A stretch of 64,000 bases of DNA from Acidiferrimicrobium sp. IK. Lineage in GTDB: Bacteria > Actinomycetota > Acidimicrobiia > Acidimicrobiales > Palsa-688. The stretch covers positions 91,608 through 155,607 of the forward strand of contig NZ_JAIMCB010000011.1 of the NCBI RefSeq assembly GCF_025499425.1. The letters are read 5' to 3'. The notes below the pieces were generated by a model, which ran no database searches, was not told the DNA's origin, and was given only the letters and a program-made list of their open reading frames with translations. Positions 34,325-43,316 of the stretch are shown in pieces. Made by a program: the position numbers and the translations under genes. Numbering within the stretch: position 1 is the first letter of the stretch; every line of letters starts with the position of its first letter.

Positions 34325-37033
34325 TTGACCGTTCCACCAGGTGGGGAAAACTGGCCTGTAGCCGTCACCCCCGTGCCGTCAGGCGAGCCTCCCGGGACAC
34401 GGCCGGGCTTGTTCGCGCTGCACCGAGCCACCGTGCTCGTGGTCGTGTTGCTGCTGGTGGCCACCGCCGGCGGGGTCGTCCTCACCCGTGGCGTTGTGCG
34501 GGGCGGGACCCGCCGGGTCCTGCGGGAACGCACCGGCGAGGTCGCAGTCGTCTTGAACACCTCGATCGGGCAGTTGTCGGTGGGATTGGAGACCCTGGGC
34601 CAGGTGGCCCGGGTCACCGACGCCGCCGCCGGGCCGTTCACCACCACGGCGCGGGCGGTTAGCAGCGGTCCTGCCGGAGTCTCATACGCCTTGCTCCGTC
34701 CCGCCGGTGGCGGCTTCCGGGTCGTTCTCGCCTACGGGGGACGGTTCCGCCCGGGGGAAGTGGTGACCGGGGCCCGGGTCCCGTCGCTCGACGCCGCGCT
34801 GGCGAGCGGGCAACCAGTGCCCACCCCAGTGCTCGACGTCGGCGCGGAGCGTCGCTTCGGCGTCGCGCTCGGGCCGCCCGCCGCGCCAGCAGGGATGGTC
34901 GTGTACCGCGAGAGCCAGCTGGGTTCGCTGCAACCGCCGAAGGACACGCCGACGGCGCCGTTCCACGAGCTGGACGTGGTGCTCTACGCCGGTGACCGGG
35001 CGGACCCCTCGCAGGCGCTGGTGTCCACGGCCCCCCACCTCCCCCTCCATGGGACGCTCCAGGCCCGGTACCTCAACATCGGCGCCGCCCGGCTGCTGCT
35101 CACCGTCGCGCCCGCCACGCGGCTCAACGGGGCGCTCAACGCCGACGCCCCGTGGCTGGTGGGAGCGTTCGGCGTGCTCATGGCCGCGTTGATCGGGTTC
35201 ATCATCGAGCAGGCCACCCGGCGCCGGGACTCGGCCCTCGCGCTTTACCGGACGCAGCGAGCGGTCGCCGAGACCCTGCAGCGCAGCCTGCTGCCCGAGC
35301 TGCGACCGATCCCCGGGTTGTCCATCGCCACCCGCTACCTACCGGGCGCGGCCGAGCAGCGCATCGGTGGCGACTGGTTCGACTGCTTCCCGGTCGGCGA
35401 CGTTGACGACCGCGTCGCGATCGTGATCGGTGACGTGATGGGCCACGACATGCAGGCCGCGGCGGCCATGGCGCAGATCCGCGCTGCCCTGCGGGCCTAC
35501 AGCTGCGAGACCGACGACCCCGCGTCGGTCCTGGGCCGGTTGCAGCACCTGGTCGACGTGCTCGAGGTGGCGCCTCTCGTCACGATCTTCTACGGCGTCT
35601 TGGACCCGCCCGACGGCTCCGGGCGCCGCTGCTTGCGCTACTCCAACGCCGGTCACCTCCCGCCGCTTCTACGCGGCCCAGACGGATCGGTGGACCGGGT
35701 GGCGGATGCCACCTCGACGATCATCGGCGCGCCTCACGTCGGGGGTCGCCCGGTCGGCCGCCTGGTCCTGACGCCCGGAGCCACCCTCGTGCTGTTCACC
35801 GACGGTCTCGTCGAGACTGTCGGTGGCGACGTGTCGATCGCCATCGACAGCCTGGCAGCGGCCCTGTCGGCTCAGCCTCCCACGGCCTGCGCCGAGGAGC
35901 TGAGCGCGCTGTTGGAGGCACGCAGCGCCGGGCCGCTGCGCGACGACGTGGCCACACTGGTGTTGCAAGTCGTCGTCGGCCACGGTCGCGTCGAATCGTC
36001 GAGGATGACCGGATCGGCGAGGGTGACCGGATCGGCGAGTATGTCCGTCCCGTCGGGCCGGCCCGGAGCGACGAGCGCCCCCCCGGTCGTCGACCGTCTC
36101 GACCTGGCGTGCGACCACACCGCGGCCGGTGTCGCCCGGTCGTGGGTCGCGGACCGTATGGAGGGATGGCCGTCGGAGGTGGTCGACAGCGCCCGGCTCA
36201 TCGTGTCCGAGTTGGTGACCAACGCAGTCCTCCACGCCAAGACCGCGATCGCCGTCACCGCCGAGACCGGCCCGGACCGGATCGTGGTGGAGGTCATCGA
36301 CGGCAGCTCCGACGTGCCGGTGATGAAGCGGTACGGGGCCACGGCCGAGACCGGCCGGGGTTTCCGGCTGGTCTCCACCCTCGCCGACGAGTGGGGCGTC
36401 GAGCAGGTGGCCGGCGGAGGCAAGGCGGTGCGGTTCGCGCTCGAGCGCCGCCGCGCCGGCGCTGATGAAGTCGCTCCGGCGGAGAAGTTCCGGGTCGCGG
36501 GACTGCCGGCGGTCCCGGACCTGTCGTCGTGGCCGGACCTAGAGGACAGCGCCCCGGCGGACGGCGGATCGAGCGGTTCCACCTTCGACGTGTGGGTCTT
36601 GGCGCTTCCCGTCGAGGTGTACCTCCTCGCCGCCGAGCACAACGACGCCCTTTTGAGGGAAATGACCTTCCTGCCGGCTGCGCCTCGGGGGGGAGACCAC
36701 CCCGACGCTGCTAGTTACGACGAGGAGGCCCTGGCCCAGGCGATCAGAGACCAGTTCGCGCCGGTCACGTCGTCGCTTCGACACCAGATCGACGCCGCGC
36801 TCGCTGAGGGCCGGGAGACGGTGGACCTGCGGTTGGAGGTCCCCCGGGCCCACTGGGACTCGCTGGTGGAGCTGGCCGACCGTCTCGACGAGGCCGACCG
36901 GCTCTGCGAGGACGGTGAGCTTTTGACCCTCGAGGCGCCGGCGCTGATCCGGCGGTTCCGCCGCTGGTTCGCTGACCAGGTCAGTGAGCAGGCCGCCGGC
37001 CGGCCCGCCACTCCCTGGCCGGGGCGGCCATAG
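34325..37033 (+). CDS. membrane sensor with SpoIIE phosphatase, HATPase and extra C-terminal domain
   Basis: 902 residues from a TTG. Two transmembrane helices (about 35-55 and 277-297) flank an extracytoplasmic sensor region. Next comes a SpoIIE/PP2C domain (about 315-545) with metal-binding Asp in 'IGGDWFDCF', 'GDVMGHDMQAA', 'FTDGLVE' and 'RDDVATLVL', then an RsbW-like HATPase (about 590-710) with N box 'ELVTNAVLHA' and 'GRGFRLV'. A final region (about 720-902), predicted helical and acidic, matches nothing I recognise. It could both dephosphorylate an antagonist and act as anti-sigma kinase. The STAS protein at 3 kb is a candidate partner (inference). Confidence 0.85.
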   Translation: MTVPPGGENWPVAVTPVPSGEPPGTRPGLFALHRATVLVVVLLLVATAGGVVLTRGVVRGGTRRVLRERTGEVAVVLNTSIGQLSVGLETLGQVARVTDAAAGPFTTTARAVSSGPAGVSYALLRPAGGGFRVVLAYGGRFRPGEVVTGARVPSLDAALASGQPVPTPVLDVGAERRFGVALGPPAAPAGMVVYRESQLGSLQPPKDTPTAPFHELDVVLYAGDRADPSQALVSTAPHLPLHGTLQARYLNIGAARLLLTVAPATRLNGALNADAPWLVGAFGVLMAALIGFIIEQATRRRDSALALYRTQRAVAETLQRSLLPELRPIPGLSIATRYLPGAAEQRIGGDWFDCFPVGDVDDRVAIVIGDVMGHDMQAAAAMAQIRAALRAYSCETDDPASVLGRLQHLVDVLEVAPLVTIFYGVLDPPDGSGRRCLRYSNAGHLPPLLRGPDGSVDRVADATSTIIGAPHVGGRPVGRLVLTPGATLVLFTDGLVETVGGDVSIAIDSLAAALSAQPPTACAEELSALLEARSAGPLRDDVATLVLQVVVGHGRVESSRMTGSARVTGSASMSVPSGRPGATSAPPVVDRLDLACDHTAAGVARSWVADRMEGWPSEVVDSARLIVSELVTNAVLHAKTAIAVTAETGPDRIVVEVIDGSSDVPVMKRYGATAETGRGFRLVSTLADEWGVEQVAGGGKAVRFALERRRAGADEVAPAEKFRVAGLPAVPDLSSWPDLEDSAPADGGSSGSTFDVWVLALPVEVYLLAAEHNDALLREMTFLPAAPRGGDHPDAASYDEEALAQAIRDQFAPVTSSLRHQIDAALAEGRETVDLRLEVPRAHWDSLVELADRLDEADRLCEDGELLTLEAPALIRRFRRWFADQVSEQAAGRPATPWPGRP

Positions 37034-37092
37034 GCGGCCTGCGCCCGCCTCGGACGACCCGCGCCGGGAGCGTTCATTGAAGCTTCAGGTGC

Positions 37093-38481
37093 GTGGCCGA
37101 CACTCTCCTCATGACCGTGGCTGCACCCCCTCCAGTGCGCCGGGCCCCCGTCCCGCCTCTCCAGCCCCGCATCCGCCGGGAACTGGTGGACGCCGCCGCG
37201 GTCGTCGCCGGTCTCGGGTTCGGCGCGGCGTTGGCGCTTCCCATCGCCAACGAGACCGCCTCCGCCTACCGGGCTCCCGGCGGCCCGGCCATCCTGTTCG
37301 GAAACATCACCGCCATGGGCGGCACGTGGCTGCTGCTGATCATGCTCCTCCTGGCGGCGCGCATCCCGACCATCGAGTCGGTGGTCGGCCACGACCGGAT
37401 GCTCCGCTGGCACCGGCTCCTCAGCCCGTGGCCGCTCGCGTTGCTGAGCGCCCACGCGTTCTTGACCACGGTCGGCTACGCCCAGTCCGCCCGGACGGGA
37501 ACCTGGCACCAAGCCGGCGTCTTACTCAGCTCCTACAGCTGGATGGTGGCGGCCACCGCCTCGTGGCTGATGCTTCTCGCGATCGCTGCGGTGTCGATCC
37601 GGATCGCCAGGAGGCGCATCGCGTACGACACGTGGTGGGTCATTCACCTCTACACCTACCTGGCGGTGGCCCTTTCCTTCCTCCATCAGATCTTCGACGG
37701 GAGCGAGTTCGTCGGCCACCAGACGGCCCGGACGGCATGGATCGTCGTCTGGCTGGCCACCGCCGGCGTCGTGCTGGTGTCCCGAGTAGGGCTGCCGGTC
37801 CTACGCACCGCCCGCCACCAGATGCAGGTGCAGGAGGTCCGTCGGGAGGGCAAAGGAGTCATCTCTCTCATCTTGACCGGGCGTGACCTGGACCAGTTGG
37901 GGGCCGCCGGCGGGCAGTTCTTCTCCTGGCGGTTCCTGACCCGCGGGTTGTGGTGGCACGCCCACCCCTTCTCGCTGTCCGCGGCACCGACGCGAACCCA
38001 CATGCGGGTCACGATCAAGACCCTCGGCGACACGACCGCGATCCTCGCCAGGCTGCGACCGGGGACCAGGGTGGCCATCGAGGGACCGTACGGGGTGTTC
38101 ACCGACGCCCACCGGGTCCACAACCGCGTCGCGCTGTTCGCCGCCGGAGTCGGCATCACGCCGGTTAGGGCGCTGCTCGAGGAGATCCCCGCCGGCGTCG
38201 ACGTGATCACCGTCGTGCGGGCGTCGAAGGACGGCGACTTGTTGTTCCGCAAGGAGATCACCGACCTGGTCGCTCACCACCGAGGGCGCCTCATCGAGAT
38301 GGTCGGACCCCGGACCCGCAACCGACTGGATCCTGTCAACCTGCACAAGCTGATCCCGGACTTGGCCACCCGCGACGTCTTCGTCTGCGGCCCCGACGGC
38401 TTCGCCAACCAGGTTGAGCACTCCGCCCGGTACCTCGGCGTCGGCTCCGACGCCCTCCATCGCGAGATCTTCGAGTTCTGA
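37093..38481 (+). CDS. ferric-reductase-like transmembrane protein with FAD/NAD domain
   Basis: 462 residues from a GTG. Six helices in the N-terminal half carry paired histidines H107/H121 and H185/H198, the 13-14 residue spacing for two b hemes. The C-terminal half (about 235-462) is a ferredoxin-reductase module with FAD motif 'HAHPFSLSAAP', NAD loop 'AAGVGITPVRALLEE' and terminal 'FVCGPDGFANQV'. It can move electrons from NAD(P)H across the membrane. The FMN-binding protein and ApbE genes follow immediately, forming a flavin-based extracytoplasmic electron-transfer operon. Confidence 0.9.
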   Translation: MADTLLMTVAAPPPVRRAPVPPLQPRIRRELVDAAAVVAGLGFGAALALPIANETASAYRAPGGPAILFGNITAMGGTWLLLIMLLLAARIPTIESVVGHDRMLRWHRLLSPWPLALLSAHAFLTTVGYAQSARTGTWHQAGVLLSSYSWMVAATASWLMLLAIAAVSIRIARRRIAYDTWWVIHLYTYLAVALSFLHQIFDGSEFVGHQTARTAWIVVWLATAGVVLVSRVGLPVLRTARHQMQVQEVRREGKGVISLILTGRDLDQLGAAGGQFFSWRFLTRGLWWHAHPFSLSAAPTRTHMRVTIKTLGDTTAILARLRPGTRVAIEGPYGVFTDAHRVHNRVALFAAGVGITPVRALLEEIPAGVDVITVVRASKDGDLLFRKEITDLVAHHRGRLIEMVGPRTRNRLDPVNLHKLIPDLATRDVFVCGPDGFANQVEHSARYLGVGSDALHREIFEF

Positions 38482-38489
38482 GAGGCACC

Positions 38490-39014
38490 ATGCGCCGCGC
38501 ACCGTTCGTCATCGCAGGCACCATCGTCGGCGTCGCCGGGGTGCTGGCCTACCCGACCCACCCCCCCCGTCTGGTGGTCCCCTCCTCCTCCTCCTCCTCC
38601 TCCTCCTCCTCCGCGGCCGCCGCCAACGCTGGGGGTGGGGGTGGCTCCAGCGCCGCATCGAGCGCCCCCGCGTCGGGCCCGCCGACGACACCAGGCACGG
38701 CCCCGAGCACGGCGGCGACCACCGCGCCGGCGGTGCGCAGCGCCGTCGGCGCCGACACGCAATACCCCTACGGCGACCTGGCCGTGGAGGTCAAAGCCAC
38801 CGGCAACCACATCACCGACTTGATCGTCACCCGGCTCAACGACGGCGGAGCCGGCCAGTCAGAGTTCATCGACCACCAAGCCATCCCCCTGTTGCGCCGG
38901 CAGGTGCTGGCCGCCCAGACGACCAACATCAACGGCGTTTCCGGTGCGACCTACACCAGCCAGGCCTACGTCGATTCGGTGCAGTCCGCCCTCGACAAGC
39001 TGGGGATCAAGTGA
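38490..39014 (+). CDS. exported FMN-binding domain protein (flavinylation substrate)
   Basis: 174 residues: an N-terminal signal anchor (about 5-22), then a low-complexity linker with a run of 10 Ser (32-41) followed by Ala/Gly/Thr-rich sequence, then an FMN-binding domain (about 85-174). The domain ends with the flavinylation motif S151-G-A-T-Y-T156-S, where ApbE attaches FMN to the Thr. It would accept electrons from the reductase gene 8 bp upstream. Its stop overlaps the apbE GTG. The run of TCC triplets encoding the serines is a repeat prone to length change. Confidence 0.9.
   Translation: MRRAPFVIAGTIVGVAGVLAYPTHPPRLVVPSSSSSSSSSSAAAANAGGGGGSSAASSAPASGPPTTPGTAPSTAATTAPAVRSAVGADTQYPYGDLAVEVKATGNHITDLIVTRLNDGGAGQSEFIDHQAIPLLRRQVLAAQTTNINGVSGATYTSQAYVDSVQSALDKLGIK
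38583..38612 (+). repeat. TCC trinucleotide run (poly-Ser)
   Basis: About ten TCC/TCN triplets in a row encode the serine run in the linker of the FMN-binding protein. The in-frame triplet unit means slippage would change linker length without breaking the reading frame. Confidence 0.7.
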
Positions 39015-39778
39015 CCGCCGTCGTCGTCCCCGCCCGCCACGCCGAGGAGGTGATGGGAACCGTGGTGTCCTTCACCGTGTTCGCACCGGCCTCGGTCGAC
39101 ACCCGGACCCTGCTGCAGCGTGCCTGCGACAGCCTGCAGCGCGACGACCGGATGTTCTCCACCTGGAAGCCGGACAGCCCGATGAGCCGCTACCGGGCCG
39201 GGACGCTCAGCGCCGACGAACTCCCCGACGAGGTCGTCGGCGTCCTCGAGCGGTGCCGCCAGCTGCGGACCCTGACCGGCGGGTGGTTCGACCCGTGGGC
39301 GATGCCCGGCGGTGTCGACCCGACCGGGATGGTCAAGGGGTGGGCGGCGCAACGAGCCCTCGACGTCCTCGTCGACGGCGGTGTCGACGCAGCCCTCGTC
39401 AACGCGGGCGGGGACCTGGCCGCGGCTGGCACCCCTCCGGGCGGAGGCGGCTGGCGGATCGGGATCCGCCACCCCTGGCAGCCGGTGGCCTTCGCCGCAG
39501 TGGTGGCGGTGACCGCCGCGGTGGCCACCTCCGGTGACTACGAACGCCCTGGCCAGCTGGTGGACCCTACGACGGGCGCCGTGAGCCGACGGGCAGCGTC
39601 GGCTACCGTCGTGGGGCCGGACCTGGCCGTCGCCGATGCCCTGGCGACAGCACTGGCCGTCGGTGGGTCCGACGTGTTCGACCGCTTCTCTGCGCTTTCG
39701 GGCTACGAGGCATACCTGATCGGTGTGGACGGTTTGGAAGTCGCCACCGAGGGGATGCCTTTTGTTCCAGAAGCGTGA
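39011..39778 (+). CDS. apbE: FAD:protein FMN transferase (ApbE)
   Basis: 255 residues from a GTG that overlaps the previous stop (GTGA). ApbE cleaves FAD and attaches FMN to a Thr in the target protein. Visible motifs are 'MGTVVSFTVFAP', 'FSTWKPDSPMSRY', 'GWFDPWAMPGGVDPTGMVKGWAAQRA', 'VNAGGDLAAAG' and 'ATSGDYERPGQLVDPTTG'. The usual His before I-D-P reads Gln-Leu here, a minor change. No signal peptide or lipobox is obvious, unlike many ApbE proteins, so export or topology is unclear. Confidence 0.92.
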   Translation: MTAVVVPARHAEEVMGTVVSFTVFAPASVDTRTLLQRACDSLQRDDRMFSTWKPDSPMSRYRAGTLSADELPDEVVGVLERCRQLRTLTGGWFDPWAMPGGVDPTGMVKGWAAQRALDVLVDGGVDAALVNAGGDLAAAGTPPGGGGWRIGIRHPWQPVAFAAVVAVTAAVATSGDYERPGQLVDPTTGAVSRRAASATVVGPDLAVADALATALAVGGSDVFDRFSALSGYEAYLIGVDGLEVATEGMPFVPEA

Positions 39779-39916
39779 CCCAACACTGTCTTTTGCTCCT
39801 GGGCCGGCGATGACGGCCCCTCACCGCACACGAGGCGTTCCACCCTTGCTCTCAGGCAGCCACCAGCAACGGCACGATCCCCGGTCCCGGTCGCTCCCCG
39901 CAGGGGGAGAGGGCCT

Positions 39917-41161
39917 GTGACGGACCGGCGTTACGGCACGTCGCTCACCAAAGAGCCATACGCTCGCATCTCCCGCCAGGAGTCGGACCCGTTCCGGCGG
40001 GGTCGACACGCGCGGCGCCGGCCCCGACGAGGGTGGAAGGTCGTCCGGCGCAGCGTGCTGGCGGTCGTGGTCGTGCTGGTCGCAGTCCTCGGCGTGTCGT
40101 TCTACGGAGCGTGGCGCACGCCGGGCAACTCCAGCTTCAACGCCAAGTGGGCCGACTGGATGCGAGCCCACCATGCGGCCGCGGTCATCAACCCCGTCGA
40201 GCGCTGGTACTACAACGCGAAGGCCCCGGCGAAGGGTGGCCGCCCGAAGGGTCTCAACGCCGTACCTACCGTGGCCGGCAAGCTCAAGGTGCCCGCGGCG
40301 TCCGCCGCCCCTGCTCACCTGCCGGCCCCGGCCCCGGTGCCCCTCGTCGTGTCACCGGCGCTTCCAGGTGAGGGCCGCTGGCAGCCGACCGGCCCCCTGG
40401 TAGACGGGCACCCGGCGATGTACGTCGCCCAGTTCCGGGCCGACACCGTCTACACCAGCCAGATCACCAGCGCCGTGTGGATCGACCCGACCGCCCTCAA
40501 GGTCCGGCTCAACCCGGGCGCCCAAGAGCCCGGAGGGAAGTGGGCGCAACCGCCCGACCTGACGGGGAGCGCAGCCGCCAACGCGGTAGCGGCCTTCAAC
40601 GGCGGGTTCCGCTTCCAAGACGCCCAGGGCGGCTTCTACCTCGACGGCCAGACCGCGGTGCCGTTGAAGACCGGCGCGGCGTCGGTGGTCATCTACAACG
40701 ACGGGCGTATCGACATCGGGGCGTGGGGGACCGAGGTGTCGATGACCCCCCAGGTCACCGCGGTGCTGCAAAACCTGGTTCCGCTGGTCGACAAGGGAAG
40801 CATCGCCCCCGACGCCACCTACAGCGACACCAAGATCTGGGGTGCCACCCTCGGGGCCAGCACGGTCGTGGCCCGCTCGGGGATCGGGGTTACCTCCGAC
40901 GGTGCCCTGGTATATGTCGCTGGCCCCGCGCTCACCGCCAAGACCCTCGCGGAGGCGCTGCAGCGAGCCGGTGCAGTGAGGGGCATGACCCTCGACATCA
41001 ACCCGGAGTGGGTTACGTTCAACCTCTTCAGCCATCCCAACCCGGCCGACCCAGCCGAGGTGACCGGCACCAAGCTGTATCCCCAAATGCAGCGGTCCTC
41101 CACGAGGTACATCGGGCCCACCGCCGAATCGCGTGACTTCTTCTCCGTCTCGCTGCGCTGA
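39917..41161 (+). CDS. phosphodiester glycosidase family (NAGPA-like) membrane-anchored protein
   Basis: 414 residues. A long basic N-terminus precedes one transmembrane helix (about 46-66); the rest is extracytoplasmic. The C-terminal domain (about 170-414) has 'AFNGGFRFQDAQGGFYLDG', 'WGATLGAST' and 'MTLDINPEWVTFNLF', the pattern of the phosphodiester glycosidase domain (uncovering-enzyme-like). It may remove or process sugar phosphodiesters on wall polymers. A paralogue follows, overlapping by 29 bp. Confidence 0.78.
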   Translation: MTDRRYGTSLTKEPYARISRQESDPFRRGRHARRRPRRGWKVVRRSVLAVVVVLVAVLGVSFYGAWRTPGNSSFNAKWADWMRAHHAAAVINPVERWYYNAKAPAKGGRPKGLNAVPTVAGKLKVPAASAAPAHLPAPAPVPLVVSPALPGEGRWQPTGPLVDGHPAMYVAQFRADTVYTSQITSAVWIDPTALKVRLNPGAQEPGGKWAQPPDLTGSAAANAVAAFNGGFRFQDAQGGFYLDGQTAVPLKTGAASVVIYNDGRIDIGAWGTEVSMTPQVTAVLQNLVPLVDKGSIAPDATYSDTKIWGATLGASTVVARSGIGVTSDGALVYVAGPALTAKTLAEALQRAGAVRGMTLDINPEWVTFNLFSHPNPADPAEVTGTKLYPQMQRSSTRYIGPTAESRDFFSVSLR

Positions 41162-42128
41162 GCCGGCTCGGCGGGGGCTGACGGTGGTGCTGGCCGGCGC
41201 GGCCGCCGCGCTGCTCGCCGCCTGCGGGTCGGCCGGGGGCGGTGCTGTCGGCGGGGCGGGAAGCGCCCACGCCGCCGCGGCGTCCGGCACCCCCGCGGTG
41301 ACCGCGCCGGCCACAACCGTGGCGCCCACGATGACCACTCCGCCTCCGCCCGTGCCACTGCCGGGCTGGAACGCGGTGCGGGTGACGCCGACCGCGGTGG
41401 CCGTGCAGCAGCGCAGCGTGACTCTCGCCGACGGGAGCACCGTCACTCTCGCACTGTTCAAGGCCGGCACGTACCGCCTGGTGCTGCACGCAGGCAGCAC
41501 CGACCCGGCGACCGCCGGCGTGACCCTTCCTGCGGACGGCGAGTCGGTGGTCAGCGCCGCGGAGCGCCCGCTCCTTGTCGGGGCGTTCAACGGAGGGTTC
41601 AAGACCTCCACCGGTGCCGGGGGCGTGGAGATCGGCGGCCACGTCCTCGCTCCCCTGCAGCCCGGCCGGGCCAGCGTCGTGATCGACGCCCAGGGAAGGG
41701 CCCGAGTCGGCGTGTACGGGCAGACCGTCCCCGTCGCCGGCGACCCGGCGGTGTCGATCCGCCAGAACCTCACCCCGCTGGTAGAGGGCGGTGCGCTGGC
41801 GGCGGGGATCGGCAACGTTCCCAGCTGGGGAGCGACCATCGGAGGGCGTCTAGCGGTGGCCCGAAGCGCCCTCGGCCAGGATCCCGCCGGGGACCTGATA
41901 TTCGCGGGGAGCATGTCGGCCCTGCCGGCCGACATCGGCTCGGCGCTCATCGACGCCGGGGCGACCACCGCAATGGAGCTCGACATCAACCCCGAGTGGG
42001 TTCAGCTCGACTTGGCGTCGACGCCGGGAGGCGCGCTCAGCGCGGCGATACCCGGTCAGTACCGGCCGGCGACCCAGTTCCTCAGTGGATGGACCCGGGA
42101 CTTCTTCACCGTTCTGGCGACCAGCTGA
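41133..42128 (+). CDS. phosphodiester glycosidase family lipoprotein
   Basis: 331 residues from a GTG inside the upstream gene. The signal peptide ends in a lipobox, L-A-A-C (about residue 31), followed by Gly/Ala/Thr-rich linker sequence, so it is probably a lipoprotein. The domain repeats the paralogue's signatures: 'VGAFNGGFKTS', 'ASVVIDAQGRARVGVYG', 'SWGATIGGR' and 'MELDINPEWVQLDL'. The tandem arrangement and 29-bp overlap indicate duplication and co-translation. The substrate is unknown. Confidence 0.78.
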   Translation: MTSSPSRCAEPARRGLTVVLAGAAAALLAACGSAGGGAVGGAGSAHAAAASGTPAVTAPATTVAPTMTTPPPPVPLPGWNAVRVTPTAVAVQQRSVTLADGSTVTLALFKAGTYRLVLHAGSTDPATAGVTLPADGESVVSAAERPLLVGAFNGGFKTSTGAGGVEIGGHVLAPLQPGRASVVIDAQGRARVGVYGQTVPVAGDPAVSIRQNLTPLVEGGALAAGIGNVPSWGATIGGRLAVARSALGQDPAGDLIFAGSMSALPADIGSALIDAGATTAMELDINPEWVQLDLASTPGGALSAAIPGQYRPATQFLSGWTRDFFTVLATS

Positions 42129-42993
42129 CCGCGACCGAGAGGGGCCGGCGGTCCGGCCCCGCCGCGTCACCCGGCCCGACCGAGGCCGCCGGGTCGCCGG
42201 AACCCGGCGCGAGCCGCCACGGTCTGCTCCCGTCGACGTAGAACGCATCGCAGACTTTCGCCGCCTCGTAGGCGATGAGCATGGCATGCACATCGGCTTG
42301 CACCGCGGCCCGCAGCGCCCGGAGGTCGCTCTCGGCGCCAGGAGGTAGCGCCGCGACCGCCGCCCAGCGCCCGGTCCACACCGCAGCAGCCGCTCCGGGC
42401 AGCTGCAGGGTCGGCCCGGCTGTCGCGTACCCGATGACCTCACCGGGGAGGGAGGTGAACCTCCACGAAGCGACCCGCCGGGCCGCGTCGGCGACGGCGG
42501 GGATTGCTGGCAGGCGGCTGCCGGCGACCGTTTCGGGTGCGGGGTCGAATCCCACATGCACCACCGCTTTGCCGTTGCCCTGGACGCCGTCACCGACCCC
42601 GTCGTGGGGGGACGCCACCCTCACCGCGTCGAAGCGCAGCCATTCGCCGACCTCGTGGGCCGCGTTGAGGATCAGGTTTTCGAGGGTGTAGCGGCTCGCT
42701 GCGCCAAGCATCTCGTCGTCTGTCGCGCCGGCCGTCTCGAGGGTCCCCGCCGCCGCGCAAGGCGCGCTGCTCTGCCAGTCCCAGGACCGATCGCCGTCGG
42801 GCTGTCCCGACGCCCAGCGGTCCGAATCCGGTCCGCTCATCGTGACCTCGAGCCACAGCGGCGGCCCCCAGAAGCGAAGACCGATGCCGTCGAGACGGAC
42901 CTCTATGCGGTCAAGGATCCGCTGCCACCGGGGCTCGTCCCAGGTCGGCGTCTGGGCGCCGCTCCCGTCGAGGAGCGCCTCAGGTACCGGCAC
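42106..42993 (-). CDS. hypothetical protein of 295 residues
   Basis: Starts at a GTG that overlaps the zinc-ribbon gene upstream by 14 bp and ends overlapping the lipoprotein gene on the other strand by 23 bp. Protein-like features include 'RFWGPPLWLEVTMSG', 'SRYTLENLILNAAHEVGEWLRFDAVRV' and a C-terminal Ala-rich helical region 'LRAAVQADVHAMLIAYEAAKVCDAFYVDG'. No signal peptide and no recognised family. Co-occurrence with the zinc-ribbon protein is the only clue. Confidence 0.55.
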   Translation of the reverse strand: MPVPEALLDGSGAQTPTWDEPRWQRILDRIEVRLDGIGLRFWGPPLWLEVTMSGPDSDRWASGQPDGDRSWDWQSSAPCAAAGTLETAGATDDEMLGAASRYTLENLILNAAHEVGEWLRFDAVRVASPHDGVGDGVQGNGKAVVHVGFDPAPETVAGSRLPAIPAVADAARRVASWRFTSLPGEVIGYATAGPTLQLPGAAAAVWTGRWAAVAALPPGAESDLRALRAAVQADVHAMLIAYEAAKVCDAFYVDGSRPWRLAPGSGDPAASVGPGDAAGPDRRPLSVAVSWSPER

Positions 42994-43168
42994 GAGACGA
43001 CGCGTCCGCCGCGCCCATGGGGACGGGCAGCAACACCTCGGTGCACTCCGGGCACAGCGCCCACCCGGTCTGGAATGACAGGGTCGGATCGCCGGCGAAG
43101 CTCTTGCGGCACCGGCCGCACACCCGTTCCGGGGTCGGGACGGCCTTTTCGGGCACAGGGTTCCCCAT
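42980..43168 (-). CDS. small zinc-ribbon protein
   Basis: 62 residues with two C-x2-C knuckles, 'VCGRCRKSF' and 'LCPECTEV', separated by 19 residues, which would bind one zinc. The ATG at 43168 has a plausible upstream region. Small ribbon proteins like this often accompany larger partners; here it overlaps the 295-residue hypothetical gene. A second zinc-ribbon protein lies on the opposite strand at 43.8 kb. Confidence 0.65.
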   Translation of the reverse strand: MGNPVPEKAVPTPERVCGRCRKSFAGDPTLSFQTGWALCPECTEVLLPVPMGAADASSRAGT

Positions 43169-43186
43169 TGGAAACCACTCGATCTT

Positions 43187-43239
43187 CCCCTGAAAAGCAG
43201 GGGCACATTGCTCAAAATGAGACAGCCGGATCCTATCCG
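43187..43239. promoter_or_regulatory. AT-richer divergent promoter region with inverted repeats
   Basis: Between the zinc-ribbon gene (start 43168) and the receiver gene (start 43317). CCCCTG at 43187-43192 pairs with CAGGGG at 43198-43203 around a five-base loop, and CGGAT-CCT-ATCCG lies at 43227-43239. The base composition drops well below the GC level of the window. These are candidate operator elements by position only. Confidence 0.35.
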
Positions 43240-43316
43240 AAATTGAGTAGTCTTGGTCCTGTCGACCATTTCGGACGGCAGGGGTCCCGCCTCAGCGGGA
43301 CAGATCGGCGGTTCCC

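Noticed and set aside
43187..43203. Rho-independent terminator
   Set aside because: The six-bp hairpin lies in a divergent promoter region, not after a gene, and has no T-run.
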